This document shows positions 1 to 12,300 of a stretch of DNA of 64,000 nucleotides, piece by piece. Origin of the DNA: Diospyros lotus (Eukaryota > Streptophyta > Magnoliopsida > Ericales > Ebenaceae); the NCBI RefSeq assembly GCF_014633365.1, contig NC_068347.1, positions 27,444,493 through 27,508,492 of the forward strand, in the 5' to 3' direction. Position numbers and translations under genes: made by a program. Under the pieces are notes generated by a model that saw only the letters and a list, made by a program, of their open reading frames with translations, had not been told where the DNA came from and made no database searches. Numbering within the stretch: position 1 is the first letter of the stretch; each line of letters starts with the position of its first letter.

Positions 1-1688
1 TTTGCTTTTGATGCTCCTTATTTTCTGCTAATATCCAAGTTTATTCATTTGAGCTGTTATTAATAAGATAAACCACACTGGGTGGTTTCTTTTTGGTCTC
101 CCACTTCTTTTCATTTTTTATTTTTTCGTAAATTACACTCGTTTTGCTAAATTACAGCATGTACCCCCAAATATAACTTCATAAATAATAGAGGTAGGTA
201 GTGTAATTTTTGGAAAGTGAAATATACTCCCTATGTGAGATTAATTTGTCCCCCTTTTTATTTTCTGATCGTAGATCTTCATCTTCATCATCCATAATCC
301 CAGCTGTATAAATTTTAGCTGTTTAAATGTTCTTATATATGACAATTATGTACTGCAAGGTGATTTTTCATTAAAAGAAAATTCTTAGTGAACATCACAA
401 AATAAAGGGAAGTCATGGGCTATGTAAAATTTGTTGATTGCTGGAACAACTAAACTAATACTTGAGTAACCCTTGATATTTATTAAAGGGAAAATGTCTA
501 AAATAGCTGAAATACCCTCATACATTAAAAACTTTTTTTTTCTTTTCCTCTTATTCTCTATTTTCTTCTCATTTTCGACGAAGCATTGGCAACAAGTATT
601 CTATTGTTTCTAAATAAGCACCATCAATTTTTCTTAATAAGAGAGAAACCTGAAGAAAAATAACTTTTTTTTTTTCTTCTTCTCCATTTTCTCTCATTCC
701 CCTTGTCTTTTCCTTATTATGAGAAGTAATGCATTGACAAATTTTCTCTTCTTGGTTTGGAACTATTGCGAATTTCAATGGGTGCGATTGATGCCAATAC
801 AGTTTCTTTACCACCATCACCCCTCTCCCACCCACCCACCCACCGATTACTATCATCATCTTAGTAAGTTTCTCTCTCTATTTATTTTAAGTTTGATGAT
901 TTTTGTTCTTATTTTTTTTATTTGTGTTTTAGGTTCGTATTTTTCACTCTCTCTCACTATAATAGGTTTGATAAAATCCACATATATTTAGAATTTAATA
1001 ATCTCTTCCTTTATTTGTCATTATCTCTTTTTATATATCCATGCTCTTCACTATTCTATTTTTTATGATATTTCTTTTCTGTTTTCTCTCAATGTTTTAA
1101 GTTTTATGAGATCTCTTTCTCTCATTACTTGTATTTCTCCTTTCTCTATCTTTCTCTTTCCTAGTACCTATTTCTTGTTGGTTAATCTTCAATCACATAA
1201 CTCTGATAATTTTATAGGATTCTGGGACAAAACCCCCAATACTTGTTGGGATTTCTACAGCCACCAAAAGTAGCCACAATGGCTTTCTTTTTATTTTTAT
1301 AATAATTTTAAAATAACAATATTTCTGTCATTTCATCTCTCTCCTAACATCTAACTAAATAGAGAAATACTTATTATTGTTTTTTAAAAACTTAAAATTT
1401 CCTTACAAATAAAACAAACCTCGGGATCATCATCTTTGAAAAATCCTCTTGTTTGTGCCCATTCATTTACACTTTCCAAGGCTGACTCAGATGCAGAAGA
1501 TTTGGCCCAATTGATTTGATTAGTGTATTACATTGATTCATTTTAGAATCATGTTATTTTAGAATCATGTTACATGTACATTATTTTTGTATATTTTAGA
1601 CTATACAAGGGGTGTTATGACTAAAATATCCTACGCCTCTCCATGCGCCTTACGTGCCTCTATGCTTCTCATGAGAGATATTCTTATC

Positions 1689-1736
1689 ATTGGTACACCT
1701 TTATGTAGCTCAAGGTGTACACAAAGGTGTACTAAT
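1689..1736. repeat. Imperfect hairpin (inverted repeat)
   Basis: Two 18-base arms (1689-1706 and 1719-1736) are inverted copies with two mismatches, separated by about 12 bases. Both carry a GGTACACCTTT-like or GTACACCTTTGTGT-like core. It may be the palindromic core of a small transposon relic, but no target-site duplication was found. Confidence 0.45.
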
Positions 1737-2479
1737 AGCATTATTCTTCATTTTAATGTTTTTTCTTCCAAGCTTTTGATTAATGTGACTTTTAAAATAA
1801 CAATTAATTTACTCTGGGTTATCTATTATTATGTATTTTAAATCTCTTTATTTTAATAAATATATGCTTGTTAATTATTTTTACTTAAATCATTTTATTT
1901 TTATGAGATCTTTACATTTTATATTATGCATAAAAATACAGATACTCAAAAAATGCGAAATAGAAAACATCTAATTTTATCTTCAAAAAATTTAGTCCGG
2001 CTCACCTCTACAAAGTTCAATTCCTATTGATTACGTTTAACACTATTTTTATTTAGTCTAACAAATTGTTATCAATTCGAGATAATCGAGTTTATACAAT
2101 TCGATGAATTCTTTGTTGTACACCGAGTTTTGAAATCTTAAAGATAATTTCAAGTATATTGGCTCACTAAAAGATGGAATAAATCAACAAACTCTTTTGT
2201 TTTTTTATTATGCTTTTATCGTTCATTTATTTCACTAACTTAAACATTGAATGTTATACCAAAAGATCAATCTTATCATTTTTTACCGATTAAGGCCAAA
2301 TTGTGATATGATTAATCCTAACAAATAACAATATCATCAATATCTGCCCTCCAAATTTCTTGTAATTTTCTTCTATATCTAACCAGTAAAGATTTGATCC
2401 AATTTTTTTTATTTTTCCTTGCACCAACTTTTGTTGGTCTTCTTTCACGAGACTAAATTATCTTAATAAATACTTTTAT

Positions 2480-2503
2480 AATATATATATATATATATAT
2501 ATA
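2480..2503. repeat. (AT)n microsatellite
   Basis: Uninterrupted AT dinucleotide run of about 24 bases in intergenic DNA. Confidence 0.9.
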
Positions 2504-2674
2504 AACTTTTATTGATGGTCTTTTAACCTGGTAAAATTATCTTTATAAACACATTCATATAAGTAACGAGACTACTCTTACGTTTGGAACAAGATTTTTT
2601 TAGGGAAAGAAAAATAAAAAATAATATAATTATATACATATAACTTTCATACACATCCATAAAAATATATTTTT

Positions 2675-2855
2675 GAGTGGGCTTGGGCTTAGCCCACTAT
2701 TAAAACCGGGCTTGATATCTGATTGGGCCCAAAGGGACCTGGGCTGGGAATCTGATATTTTGCCCTTGGGTAGTTACACGTTTACCATTCTAAGGTCGTT
2801 GACGTAATTTCAGCGTCGAAAAGGGCATTAGGGTTTCAATTCCGCCCTATAAATG
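2675..2855 (+). promoter_or_regulatory. Site II / telo-box promoter-like block
   Basis: TGGGCY-type motifs lie at 2679-2697, 2724-2729 and 2740-2745. They are followed by a telo-box AGGGTTT at 2830-2836 and TATAAAT at 2848-2854. In plants this combination typifies promoters of ribosomal-protein and snoRNA genes. The nearest downstream candidate is the snoRNA at 3033-3122; no clear protein-coding gene follows. The motifs are seen directly; the promoter role is inferred. Confidence 0.5.
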
Positions 2856-2919
2856 TGTACCTGCTTTCTTCCCCGCTCGCCCAATCTCTCACCGCCACCG
2901 GCGTAGGGAGGTGCGGGTG

Positions 2920-2923
2920 CTCT

Positions 2924-2981
<58 letters not shown>

Positions 2982-2995
2982 CTGTGTGTGTGTGT
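2920..2995. repeat. Compound (CT)n-(AT)n-(GT)n microsatellite
   Basis: A CT run (about 2920-2957) passes into an AT run (to about 2981) and a GT run (to about 2995). It lies between the TATA-like element and the snoRNA candidate, so it is probably transcribed if that promoter is active. Confidence 0.9.
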
Positions 2996-3032
2996 TACAC
3001 GTCTGTTTGCCTGGTTTAAGCTCTAAATCCGT

Positions 3033-3122
3033 GGCCAATGATGGATAATTACAATTGTCCGTACCATCTGAGCATGCTTCTTCTAAGAGGCTGCCGTGAC
3101 TCTGTTTATATCTTCTGAGGCC
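3033..3122 (+). ncRNA. Candidate box C/D snoRNA
   Basis: A 90-base unit is bounded by a GGCC/GGCC terminal stem (3033-3036 with 3119-3122). Next to the stem are a C box ATGATGG (3038-3044) and a D box CTGA (3115-3118). An internal CTGA (3068-3071) fits a D' box, and a weak C'-like GTGACTC lies near 3096. The spacing matches plant box C/D methylation guides, and the upstream block has snoRNA-type promoter motifs. I could not match the guide segments before D or D' to a known rRNA or snRNA site, so the target is unknown. The box and stem geometry is seen; the identity is inferred. Confidence 0.5.
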
Positions 3123-3756
3123 TGCTGCTTTATTTTTGTTCCAATGTTCAGTATTCCTTCGTACTTCGCCTAATTTATCTGTTTTTCTGTTATTGGCGAT
3201 CATGTTTGGATGATAACAGTATCAAAGGATGTTACTATTTAACCACGAGACCCGTGTGGCTTGTTTATCTTTGAACTATCATTTTCTCCTTGAGATTTCG
3301 CTGTCTCGTAATGTTTTACAGAAAGTTGGTTTTAATGTCATAAAAGGCAACAAATTAGAGTCTCTGATGCACTCCGAAATCTTCCATAGTGCTTCCAGCG
3401 CTGTACGTTGCCAATAAAAATACCGGGGCTGAGATTCTGGCATTTCCATTTCTATATGGTCTATGCATTCAGATGTCCCTACATTTGTTTCTTAACTCTT
3501 CGCAATTCTGGAAGTATTTCTTCTGAGTTTCCTAGGTTGCGTGCCGTCATAAGAATCTATATTTGAAGAGCCAGTATTTGGGTGAAGAGCCCTATTTAAT
3601 CCTTGATACTTTTGATAATTCTGGGTTATGGATTGTGTGTCTGACTTGTTTAATCACATACATCCCCAATTATTTTATTAAGTAACAGATCTTTGTATGA
3701 AGTTGGCAGTAAGAAGAATTTTAGAAGTTATATGGACTTTCTAAAACGAAACTCGC

Positions 3757-4075
3757 ATGCCACGAGGTATGGGGCATTCTAAGGGTCATACCGCTTGGCC
3801 CTATCACGGTAAGTCCAATGCACCAGTGCTATTTGGCGAAGAACACATTAGGAAAGTGGTTCAGGTAGCTCAGCTGATTAGAGCAAAGGACTCAAAATTC
3901 TTGTGTCTCTGGTTGGAATTCACTTCTAAGTGGGCGAAGGGTCCAAAGGACACGCAGCCGGCAGCGATCTCGTATCTAATAGAAGGCCTTACTTTGTTGG
4001 GTTAGTTTCCTCTGGCGGCCTAGCTGCACCCCCTCGATCCATTGTCCTGGTGCAATTCGAGAAGGACGATTAGGG
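3757..4075. other. Probable nuclear insertion of mitochondrial DNA (NUMT)
   Basis: This block is clearly richer in G and C than its surroundings. It contains a decayed copy of the plant mitochondrial tRNA-Phe gene followed by sequence of the kind found next to it in plant mitochondrial genomes. An 82-codon open frame crosses it (3757-4005), but it runs straight through the tRNA and has no recognisable domain, so I do not call it a gene. Edges are set by the change in composition and are approximate. The call rests on recognising the tRNA; no alignment could be run. Confidence 0.6.
3859..3932 (+). pseudogene. trnF: Degenerate mitochondrial-type tRNA-Phe
   Basis: The D-arm (GTAGCTCAGCTGATTAGAGC) and the 3' acceptor end resemble plant mitochondrial trnF-GAA. 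Several positions are changed. The anticodon loop reads ACTCAAAAT, which turns GAA into CAA. The T-loop core has GGTTGGAATTC where GGTTCGAATCC is expected. These changes disrupt conserved T-arm positions, so it is almost certainly non-functional in the nucleus. Confidence 0.6.
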
Positions 4076-4079
4076 TCAT

Positions 4080-6240
4080 ATTCAAACCTTTCTATAATTC
4101 CCACAGACGAAGTGATATGAATTTTGTGTGCTAGTAAATGTTATACCAGATAAATGAAACCGAAGTAATGTGATTTTTTTACATTATTTGGATTCTAATG
4201 TACCCGGACATTCTCATGAATCGGATTAGTTTGATGTTTTAACTTGGGTACCTATCCTTGCAAATCCTCGTGCGTGTTGGCTTTCTTTGTGATAGATTCA
4301 GTAATGGGAACGAAGGAGATAGGGTTTTATTTTTTGGTGTTTGGGAGGACGATGGAAATTGATGAAATTATAGGATGTTAAACAACCAATTAAGGTAATA
4401 TTATCAAAATATAAAACGATTTTTTTTTAAGTCTTTTTTCCATCCCTTCTCCCCTAGTTGAAGGAGACAAAATGTAAAGGCTTCGGATAGGAAGGGTTGA
4501 GAATTGCATTCTATTACCAATGTCTCTCCAGAAGTTGAAGATATGATTGATAGAAATAATCCCCATGTTCTATAATTTGTATTTGTCTTGCTAAAAGATT
4601 TGCAGAGACCGACCCCAGCTCACCATACCAGCTCGCTCGGCGTGTTTTTCACTGTGTTAGGACTTGGGAGGAATGTAGAATTCCATATTCCTTCTCTTGC
4701 ACTCGTAACTGTACTAATAAGTTGATTCAAAATACGTGAAAAGAGAGTTATTTGTGGTTGGTGGTTGTACTTGAATGTCTCGCTGTAGTTGTTACTCTGC
4801 CTGCAATTGGCACGTAGATGGCTAGAAATTTTATTTGTTTGGTTGGGATTTTCAATTTGGCATGTGAAGTATATCCGTGGATCTTTGGATAATTCCCTTT
4901 TTGGAGTGTGCCAGCATGTAGACGGTTTTATTGTTATTATCAACTGTATTCTACTTCATGATTTTTATGAGCCTAGGATTTTGGATGCCAAACCAAATCT
5001 CTCCTGTTGTTGATTGATTGCCATTCCAAGGGTCTCCTTTTGTTGATTGATTGATTGCATGTTTCTAAATTATGTGTTTATTTGATTAGAACTTTTGAGT
5101 GGAAATGGAGGGTGGACTGTGTGGGTATGGATAGCCGTTCTCACCCAATCAGTGGCTAAGTGTCAAACTGATTACAGGCTTACAAATTGGAGACCCTTCT
5201 AATGGGTAAAATTTGTGTCATTCCAGCTAGCCGACTCTTTTTTGACATTTTAAAAGACTACTAGACTGTCTAATATATAATTCTGTAATATTTTAGAGCA
5301 TACTAAGTAATACAAGAGTAATGTTGAACAAGCTAGTAAATATCAAAAATAATTTCAAGAATTTGGATAAGTCGTGGGTTCGAATTTTTATTCTATATAG
5401 TGAAATAAAATTTTTATTTATAATTTACTTCTTTTATCAAAATTAAAGACACTAAAGAGAGAGCGATTCTCCAAATTGTCTAGAATGACAGAAGCCATGC
5501 AAGACAAGGCTCTACATAGTCGTGTGAGCTTTGCGAGCCCCAAAACTAAAGTCTTGCTTGGTTGGCATCCCATTAGGATGACTCTTATCGGTTTAGCTAT
5601 TATTTTTTGAAGGTGTTGTGCCCTTGGATTATTGGTGCAGATTTTGCAGAATGGTTATAGCTAGAAGCAGCTTGCGGATGGTAAAATGATGTTAAAATTT
5701 TCGTTTATAAACAGTAAATTCATTGTTAGGACATGCTATGCACTTTGATTTATTTAATCTGTATTTATTGTGTTATGTTTTTAATTTTTAAATATTTTTA
5801 TTAAGTGATAATAAATATTTCATGTTTTAAAATATTTTATAAATTATAAAAATAAATTTAGTAAATAGTTGTTTATCTAAAAATTAAAATGAGAGCGAGT
5901 GGAGTGGATTAATTTGTTGGAATTTCTTGGCAGCCCTGTAAAGAAATTAGTAATTCATTGGATTTAATATTGATGGATGGAAGTTGGAAGTTGGAACAGA
6001 ACTTCAAAATATCAGTGTGGAGCCACCTAACCTCAGGATGGGTACATAAAGTTGGTCAATAATAATAATAATAATAATAAAAGTAAACTAATAAGTTTAA
6101 GCCACCAAAAATTCTGCCTCTAACTCCAAAACCACACACACGCACACAGCCCATGCGTGTAGGTTGCCACTTCTGATTTCTTCTATTCATTTTTCCTTCT
6201 TCCTTTCAACACGTTGCCGTAGCCATAATTGATAAACCCC
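4080..6240. other. Intergenic, no supported gene
   Basis: AT-rich DNA with only short open frames lacking recognisable content. A tRNA B-box-like string near 5377-5392 hints at a SINE relic, but no A box or flanking duplication supports it. A (TAA)n run lies at about 6060-6080. The last part is the proximal promoter of the DUF2358 gene. Confidence 0.5.
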
Positions 6241-6243
6241 ATA

Positions 6244-6270
6244 TCTCTCTCTCTCTCTCTCTCTCTCTCT
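6244..6270. repeat. (CT)n microsatellite in 5' leader
   Basis: A CT run of about 27 bases ends about 50 bases upstream of the ATG at 6319, in the probable 5' UTR. CT-rich leaders are common in plant genes for chloroplast proteins. Confidence 0.85.
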
Positions 6271-6318
6271 GTGGACTGAATAAAGAAAGAAAGAAAGCAA
6301 AAATAGGAAAGCAAGGCT

Positions 6319-7242
6319 ATGGCTTTTCTGCTTCCCAATCTCAATCTCTCTTCCCCAACTCCACTCCTCCAATCCAAAGACCTCAAACCACCCATCATTC
6401 TTCACCACCACCACCCTCTTTCTCTTTCTCTTCCTCCACCTTCTACTCCACGCGCCGGCGCCGCCCCGCTCTCCGCCGCTCCTCCTCCATCTCTCCACGA
6501 TTCCCCCTCCACCACAGACCAGCAGGACAGCCAGAGAAACGACTTCTACGTCAACCTCGGCCTTGCCGTCCGAACTCTCCGGGAAGACCTCCCCTTGCTC
6601 TTCACCAAAGACCTCAACTACCATATCTACAGGTATCCTTTTCTCCAAAATTAGAATTCCAATCTCAAATCTCAATTGAGACGACGTCTACCATACCACT
6701 TGTTAATTATTATTATTATTATTATATTATTTCTTGGCAGAGACGACGTAACGTTCTCAGACCCGTTGAACACGTTCGCGGGCATCGAGAATTACAAGCT
6801 GATCTTCCGGGCGTTGAGGTTCCATGGCCGAATTCTGTTCCGGGAAATTGGATTGGAGGTGCTGAGGATTTGGCAGCCATCTGAGAATGTGATACTTATC
6901 CGGTGGAACTTGAGGGGAATCCCTAGGGTTCCATGGGAAGCCAAGGGCCAGTTTCAGGGCACTTCCCGGTACAAATTGGATCGCCACGGCAAGATTTATG
7001 AGCACAAAGTTGATAATTTGGCCTTCAACTTCCCGCAGCCACTGAAGCCGGCTGCCTCGGTGTTGGACCTGGTTGCTGCTTGTCCGGCCAGTCCAAACCC
7101 CACATTCTTGCTGGGGCCAGTGGATGATCTCTACTCGTCGTATGCCACTTCCTGGGTCAAGTTCTATAGGGCGGTACGAGAGACTCTGGATCAAGATCAT
7201 CACTTGACTACTCTGCATCAAAGCTTAGTTACTTGTTCATAG
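6319..7242 (+). CDS. DUF2358 family protein, chloroplast-targeted
   Basis: Two exons, 6319-6632 and 6741-7242, joined by a 108-base GT-AG intron (CAG|GTATCC...GGCAG|AGA), encode 271 residues. The first ~70 residues are rich in Ser, Pro and Ala with few acidic residues, like a chloroplast transit peptide. The mature part (from about residue 73, NDFYVNLGLAVRTLRED) through the exon junction (YHIYRDDVTFSDPLNTF) and the stretch GQFQGTSRYKLDRHGKIYEH match the DUF2358 family, an NTF2-like fold of unknown biochemical role in plants and cyanobacteria. The reading frame is continuous across the junction, which supports the gene model. The ATG at 6319 is the first in frame after the CT-rich leader. The neighbouring cyclin gene is convergent. 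No function can be assigned beyond likely plastid location. Confidence 0.9.
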
Positions 7243-9304
7243 TTAGAAATGAGATATACCACCATATACCTTATTATTATTATTGAACACTTCTCCATGT
7301 ATACTGCTACTCCTTCTCCTTCTACTATACCAAATGCTTTTTTCTACCATTAGTGTATTTCCTTTCCATACCATACCATATTACAATTTGCTCAACCATG
7401 TCAAAGGTGAATATAGTTAAGGATGATGAAGGTTTTGTGTACTCCTCTGTTGGTGGAGGCAAACAAGTTTGGACAGACTCATTGAGATGAGCACGTTTGA
7501 TTTCGGATATTTTGTATACAGAATGTTGTGTATTACATGGGGACGTTTGGCATACTGTTGGTATGATAGGATAAGAGAGTTGAAACAATAACCCTTGGAC
7601 TCTTTATTTCTTTTTTGTTTCCTCCATTTCTTTAACTGTGTTTGGGAATACACGCACGCCCGTGTTTCCTCGGAATCTTAACCATGTTTTAGCAAATATA
7701 CTCTCTACATCTAAATCCTTTGCCAAGTTAGTGACTTCGATTATACTTGGGTTTTGAACCTTCAGCTACCTGTGCATTTCATCGCCCTATTGTCTTGCAA
7801 CTGATGACAGGTCTGTGTCCTAGCAAAGTTTTGAATGCAGTTACATGCCAGGAAACCTGAAACACGTGGCTCATTGTGCATGACCTAGTGAGTTTTGAAT
7901 TAATATGACATGTTGATCTTGGTTAAGCACGTGTCAGCACTGATGCTTTTGAACACTTTTAGGTTCAATTATCCAATTTTTCTGGTGAACCTGAACACTC
8001 CCTGCTTTATTGTTTAAACAGTTGGTTGCAATAGAATTCGTATCTTGTTGCTCTGTCAACAGTACATTATTCTTGCTTTTAGATTATTTTTTTTTTTGGT
8101 TTTGTTTAAATTCTTCTAAATTGCCTTTGGCTCACTATTTGCATTGTGAATATGAATTATTCTTCACTCCCATGATCCATTAAAAGACCATTTGTATCAT
8201 CATTCCCCAGCTGCCTAGCTTGCTACTTCTACGACTTCACCTTCAGGGCATGGTCCAAAATTAGCATTCCTGCTCTCTTTTTTGCTAGTTGTCACTCAGC
8301 AAAGTTAATGGTTGGGGGATCATGGTTGTATGGCAAATTCAATAGCACATCAATTACATAAATCGCTTATATCAGCTGCATAGCACGAATATTCAGCTGA
8401 AACAGCATCTTCATCTGTATAGCAATAACTGGTTTCGCAACCTCACAAAAGTGCATTGTCATATTGATTTCAAAACAATGGGTTTAGAACTTCCATTGCT
8501 ACTCTCTTTCTTGAGCAGCTATTCCATAAATATAGAACGTATGTGCCAAGTCTGGATAGAGTAGAGAAATTATATAACTGTACCAACTTAATGGTATGCC
8601 ATTAGATACAATTTGTCTAATGCTCTTAATAGAGAGCATTACCAAAGAAATAATATTGGTAATTACTATTGTATTGGAGAATAAATACTATAAGAATGAA
8701 AAAGATAATTAAATTATTAAAATCCCATATCTTAGTCATTCCATGCGATGCTAATAAAGCAATGAAAAACCACATCAACATCCCATCAATCCAAATTACT
8801 CAAACACAAGAGAGCATCAATGAACTCTTTCAAAATTTACAGATCACACAATACATCAGTATACAAAAGCACAAACAGAAAAAACCATTCAAGTGTAAGA
8901 TAGTAGTGTCGAGCAACAACAAACATATATATAGAGAATTCTCATGGTTTGACGTTATGGTGATGAAACATTCACATGTTTACCTCTAGTAGATTTCATA
9001 ATTACAGATTCATTTGATTTCCAAATGATACAAGCAGCATCTTGGGTCCATCAGTATCTTGGAAGCTAACATGTGATTCATAGAACATTCCTTTTGTGGT
9101 ATGGTTGGGACTGAGTAAATGGATTAAAGTAATCGTTACTACAATTTCCTGCAAGATTTCAACAATAAAAAAAAATTCTTTCAGATATAGATCAACAAAC
9201 TGGGTAACTACAGATGGAAAATGGAATTACGTAAAGTAACTACACCTTTCAAAGTTTGCAACTTGTACGCAAGTAACGGATGCTTTTACAGAATTCTATA
9301 ATAC
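7243..9304. other. Intergenic between convergent genes
   Basis: Holds the 3' ends of the DUF2358 gene and of the cyclin gene, which converge. An open frame at 8669-8989 is Lys/Ile/Asn-rich, has no recognisable domain and no splice context, and is not called. No transposon structure was recognised. Confidence 0.5.
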
Positions 9305-12300
9305 TCAGCTCTGAGGAAGCTTATTTAAAGGTTTTATGGTAGCAACTCCACTGTATTCAACTCCTGAATATTTCTCAAAAGTGACTTTCAACATTGATGT
9401 TTTAGCAGCCCTGTGGAATTTCAGTACCATTTCTGCACAGTCCCTGCAGCAACAAAATGAACACTTAATTACCAACAAAGTTGAACTTGCCGGAGTTAAT
9501 CTCAAAGAGACATGCCTGATCTGGTACTCTTCATAGTGTGCATGATTGCGAAGCAATGGAGTCCATGCTGGAGATTTTCCTAATGTACACCGAGCAATAT
9601 AGATTGTTGATGCAGATAGCAAAGAGGGTTTGAACCTTAAAGCTTCATGTTCAACTAAACACAACTCAAGGAGGTAGAAAGCCAGATGTTCAACCTGGGA
9701 GCAAATTTCACAACAGTATCAGTGATATACTAGAAAATTGAGACTAGATAACCACATATGTGCTCATATATGAGCAGAGGCATTGATGTTGATGTCCATT
9801 TTGAGATCTAAATTATCCAAGTGAGGAATAATCAAATCCAAAGAACGTGAGAAGAAACCATGGCCCTTGTTAAAAACATTTTTAGTAGGACGAACACATA
9901 CCTTGGTGTCAGACTGAGCTGCCCTAAGAAACCTCAGCATGAAAACGTAAGGAGTAGGAATATTTAGGCGGAATTTCAACTTCTTTAGAAAAGATTTCTC
10001 CTGGAAAACAGAAGACCTCACTAACTCATGCCGAAAAATGGAAAATTTAAAAGAAATATCCAATGAAAGACCATTCCTTGCATCTCAGCTTATACACCGC
10101 CCCTAAAATATGCAGAGTTTAAAACACACAGAACATGATACGTTCCCATCTTGGATATGCATTCCCAAATGCTACCCTGGTATTGCACGCTTACATCCTC
10201 AAAATAATCTACTGCCAAAAAACTCACTCATTTGTGGAAGAGATACATTTATAAACTCTATTCATTACAAGAACCTCAATTGGAAAAGAATTTTAAGACA
10301 CTGCACGCGCTTACCATTCCAAGCATTTGGTCTCTTGTGTATGACTCTGCTGAGATGCTAAGTAAGTCCAATACCTGCAGCCAGCAGTGAACATATAGAG
10401 AGAAGATGTTCAGACTCAACTTCACAAAAACACACACCTGATCAAAGATTGATTCTCAAGTAAAATGGCGTCCGAGTGCACAAGGTTCTCCACTTCACAA
10501 GGGTGGGGGAGGGGGCATAAACACTGATTCACAAGTAACAAAGAAAAAATTGGTATACAAAAGATATATATATATATATACCCTTGGATGCCAGAAATCC
10601 TCGTATTTTGATGCCAGCAAGAGTGCAGTAAGACCAACCAACTGCATTTCATTTTTCTTGATTGTAACTAATGATAGAAACTGATCCAATAGTGAGACGG
10701 AGAGGTAAAGCGTTTCTTGCATCAGATCAAATTTTAAGTGAACCTGTAACAAGGGTGACGCAGAAAAATTAAAACTAGAAGGGCTGGGTCTTTGATATTA
10801 AGCCACACTAGGACAAAAAGATGCTATGGAATGGACATCTACTTCAATTAGCCAATTGATCAATATGCCCCGCATTTGAGGTGTGATTTCTGTCTGAATC
10901 ACCATGTAATTTACAAGAGAATGATGCTGCGCCTGCAATTGGTGAAAATGCACAATCATCAGATGAAGAAAAAACAAGGGCAAATATATCTAAGGTAAGT
11001 ACCAAGAAGAACAATGTGATTTGGGAACTAGGCAGACATGCACAAAAAGGCCTACTTCCGAACCATAAATTACTAATTCATCCCGGAGCTCAGACTGACA
11101 TAGATTGTTTGGTTTAGTCGTTCCAATCAGACAAAGCAGCTACTCCTGTTATCTAGTGCATCACACACTGAAGGAGGAGGAAAATAGAACATAACAATCG
11201 GTCTGAAAAGATGTGTTTCCATGCCTCCCGTAATTATTCCTAAAGCTGTCAAAAATCATGGAGCTTTTCAGATTTGCTATTATGAAAGCACCTAATCTTA
11301 AAGAAATAAAATCTATGCACCTACTAAAAATGCTATTATTTTTCTTAACTGATCATTATCCTAGAAGTTGACGTCTTTTATAGGATGGATGTAATTTTTG
11401 GTTCTTCAGATTATTTTAACTACTTAATCAAACTGCTATTATGCAACTCTACCATTAGTATGCACTGCAAACACCAAAAAGCTAATACAGTTATCAACCA
11501 TCGGCTACCTAAGGACACAGACCAAAATGGTACGGCCTTAAGCTTTGATGATGATGCAAAGTTCCAGCCACTCATCTTCTGCTTTTCTTGATTTTATAAC
11601 ACCAGTGAATCAATTTTTAATTCCAAACTTGTTACATAGAAAACGTTCAAGCATATTTATATATTTGAACAATTTTAGACTTGACTTCTAATTGAAAAAG
11701 AACTCGAATGTACAGAAAACTATCCTACCGATTCTAGGATACAAGGCTACTTTAAATACAGCTATACTTCTTATCTCTTAGCTAAATATTAGGATATTTA
11801 AAATTAAAATAGAACAACAGATTTGGAGTGATTTAAACTCCTATATTTTCGGATATAGCTTCTGCTCTATCTTCTTATCTTTGCTTCATCTTTGAATCCC
11901 TTTCTCTTCGTCCGGCTTTATTTTTTTATTCTAGGATTATCTTCAACACTCCCCCTCAAGCTGGAGAATATATATCCTTCATTTCCAGCTTGCCTCTTAT
12001 CACTTCCAATCCTTGTTTGTTCATTGCCTTAGTAAGAATATTAGCTTCTTGTAGACCGATAGGGATATATACTAGGTTTATTCCACCTTCTTCATTCTCT
12101 TGTTTGATAAAATGCCTATCAATTCTTACATGCTTCATCCAGTCATGTTGGTTCGAGTTATTTGCTATACTAATGGCAGATTTACTATCACGGTATAGTC
12201 TTGTAGGATCGGTGTTAGGCATATTCAAGTCATTCATGAACTTTCCTAGCCATATTACTTCACAAATGCCTTGGGCTATAGCTCAGTTTTCTGCTTCAAC

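Larger units (their letters stand above)
1..2670. other. AT-rich intergenic DNA, no supported gene
   Basis: No reading frame here has recognisable protein content or a plausible exon structure. The stretch is mostly poly-T/poly-A rich, with small direct repeats (for example an 18-20 base duplication near 1542-1572) and a TA microsatellite at 2480-2503. The only structured item is the hairpin listed separately at 1689-1736. Confidence 0.6.

Noticed and set aside
2889..3203. 104-codon open frame on the minus strand
   Set aside because: It runs through CT/AT microsatellites (repeated YIYIYI and ERERER) and across the snoRNA candidate; no protein content.
3206..3300. Possible second box C/D snoRNA (GGATGATAAC)
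   Set aside because: The C-box match is poor and no D box with a closing stem lies at a suitable distance.
3757..4005. 82-codon open frame
   Set aside because: It crosses the mitochondrial tRNA-Phe relic; better explained as organelle DNA than as a gene.
5340..5400. B-box-like GTGGGTTCGAATTTTT
   Set aside because: No A box at the right distance and no flanking duplication.
6187..6675. 162-codon antisense open frame
   Set aside because: Shadow of the DUF2358 first exon; low-complexity Arg/Glu from the CT repeat.
8669..8989. 106-codon open frame
   Set aside because: Lys/Ile/Asn-rich composition expected from AT-rich DNA; no domain or splice context.
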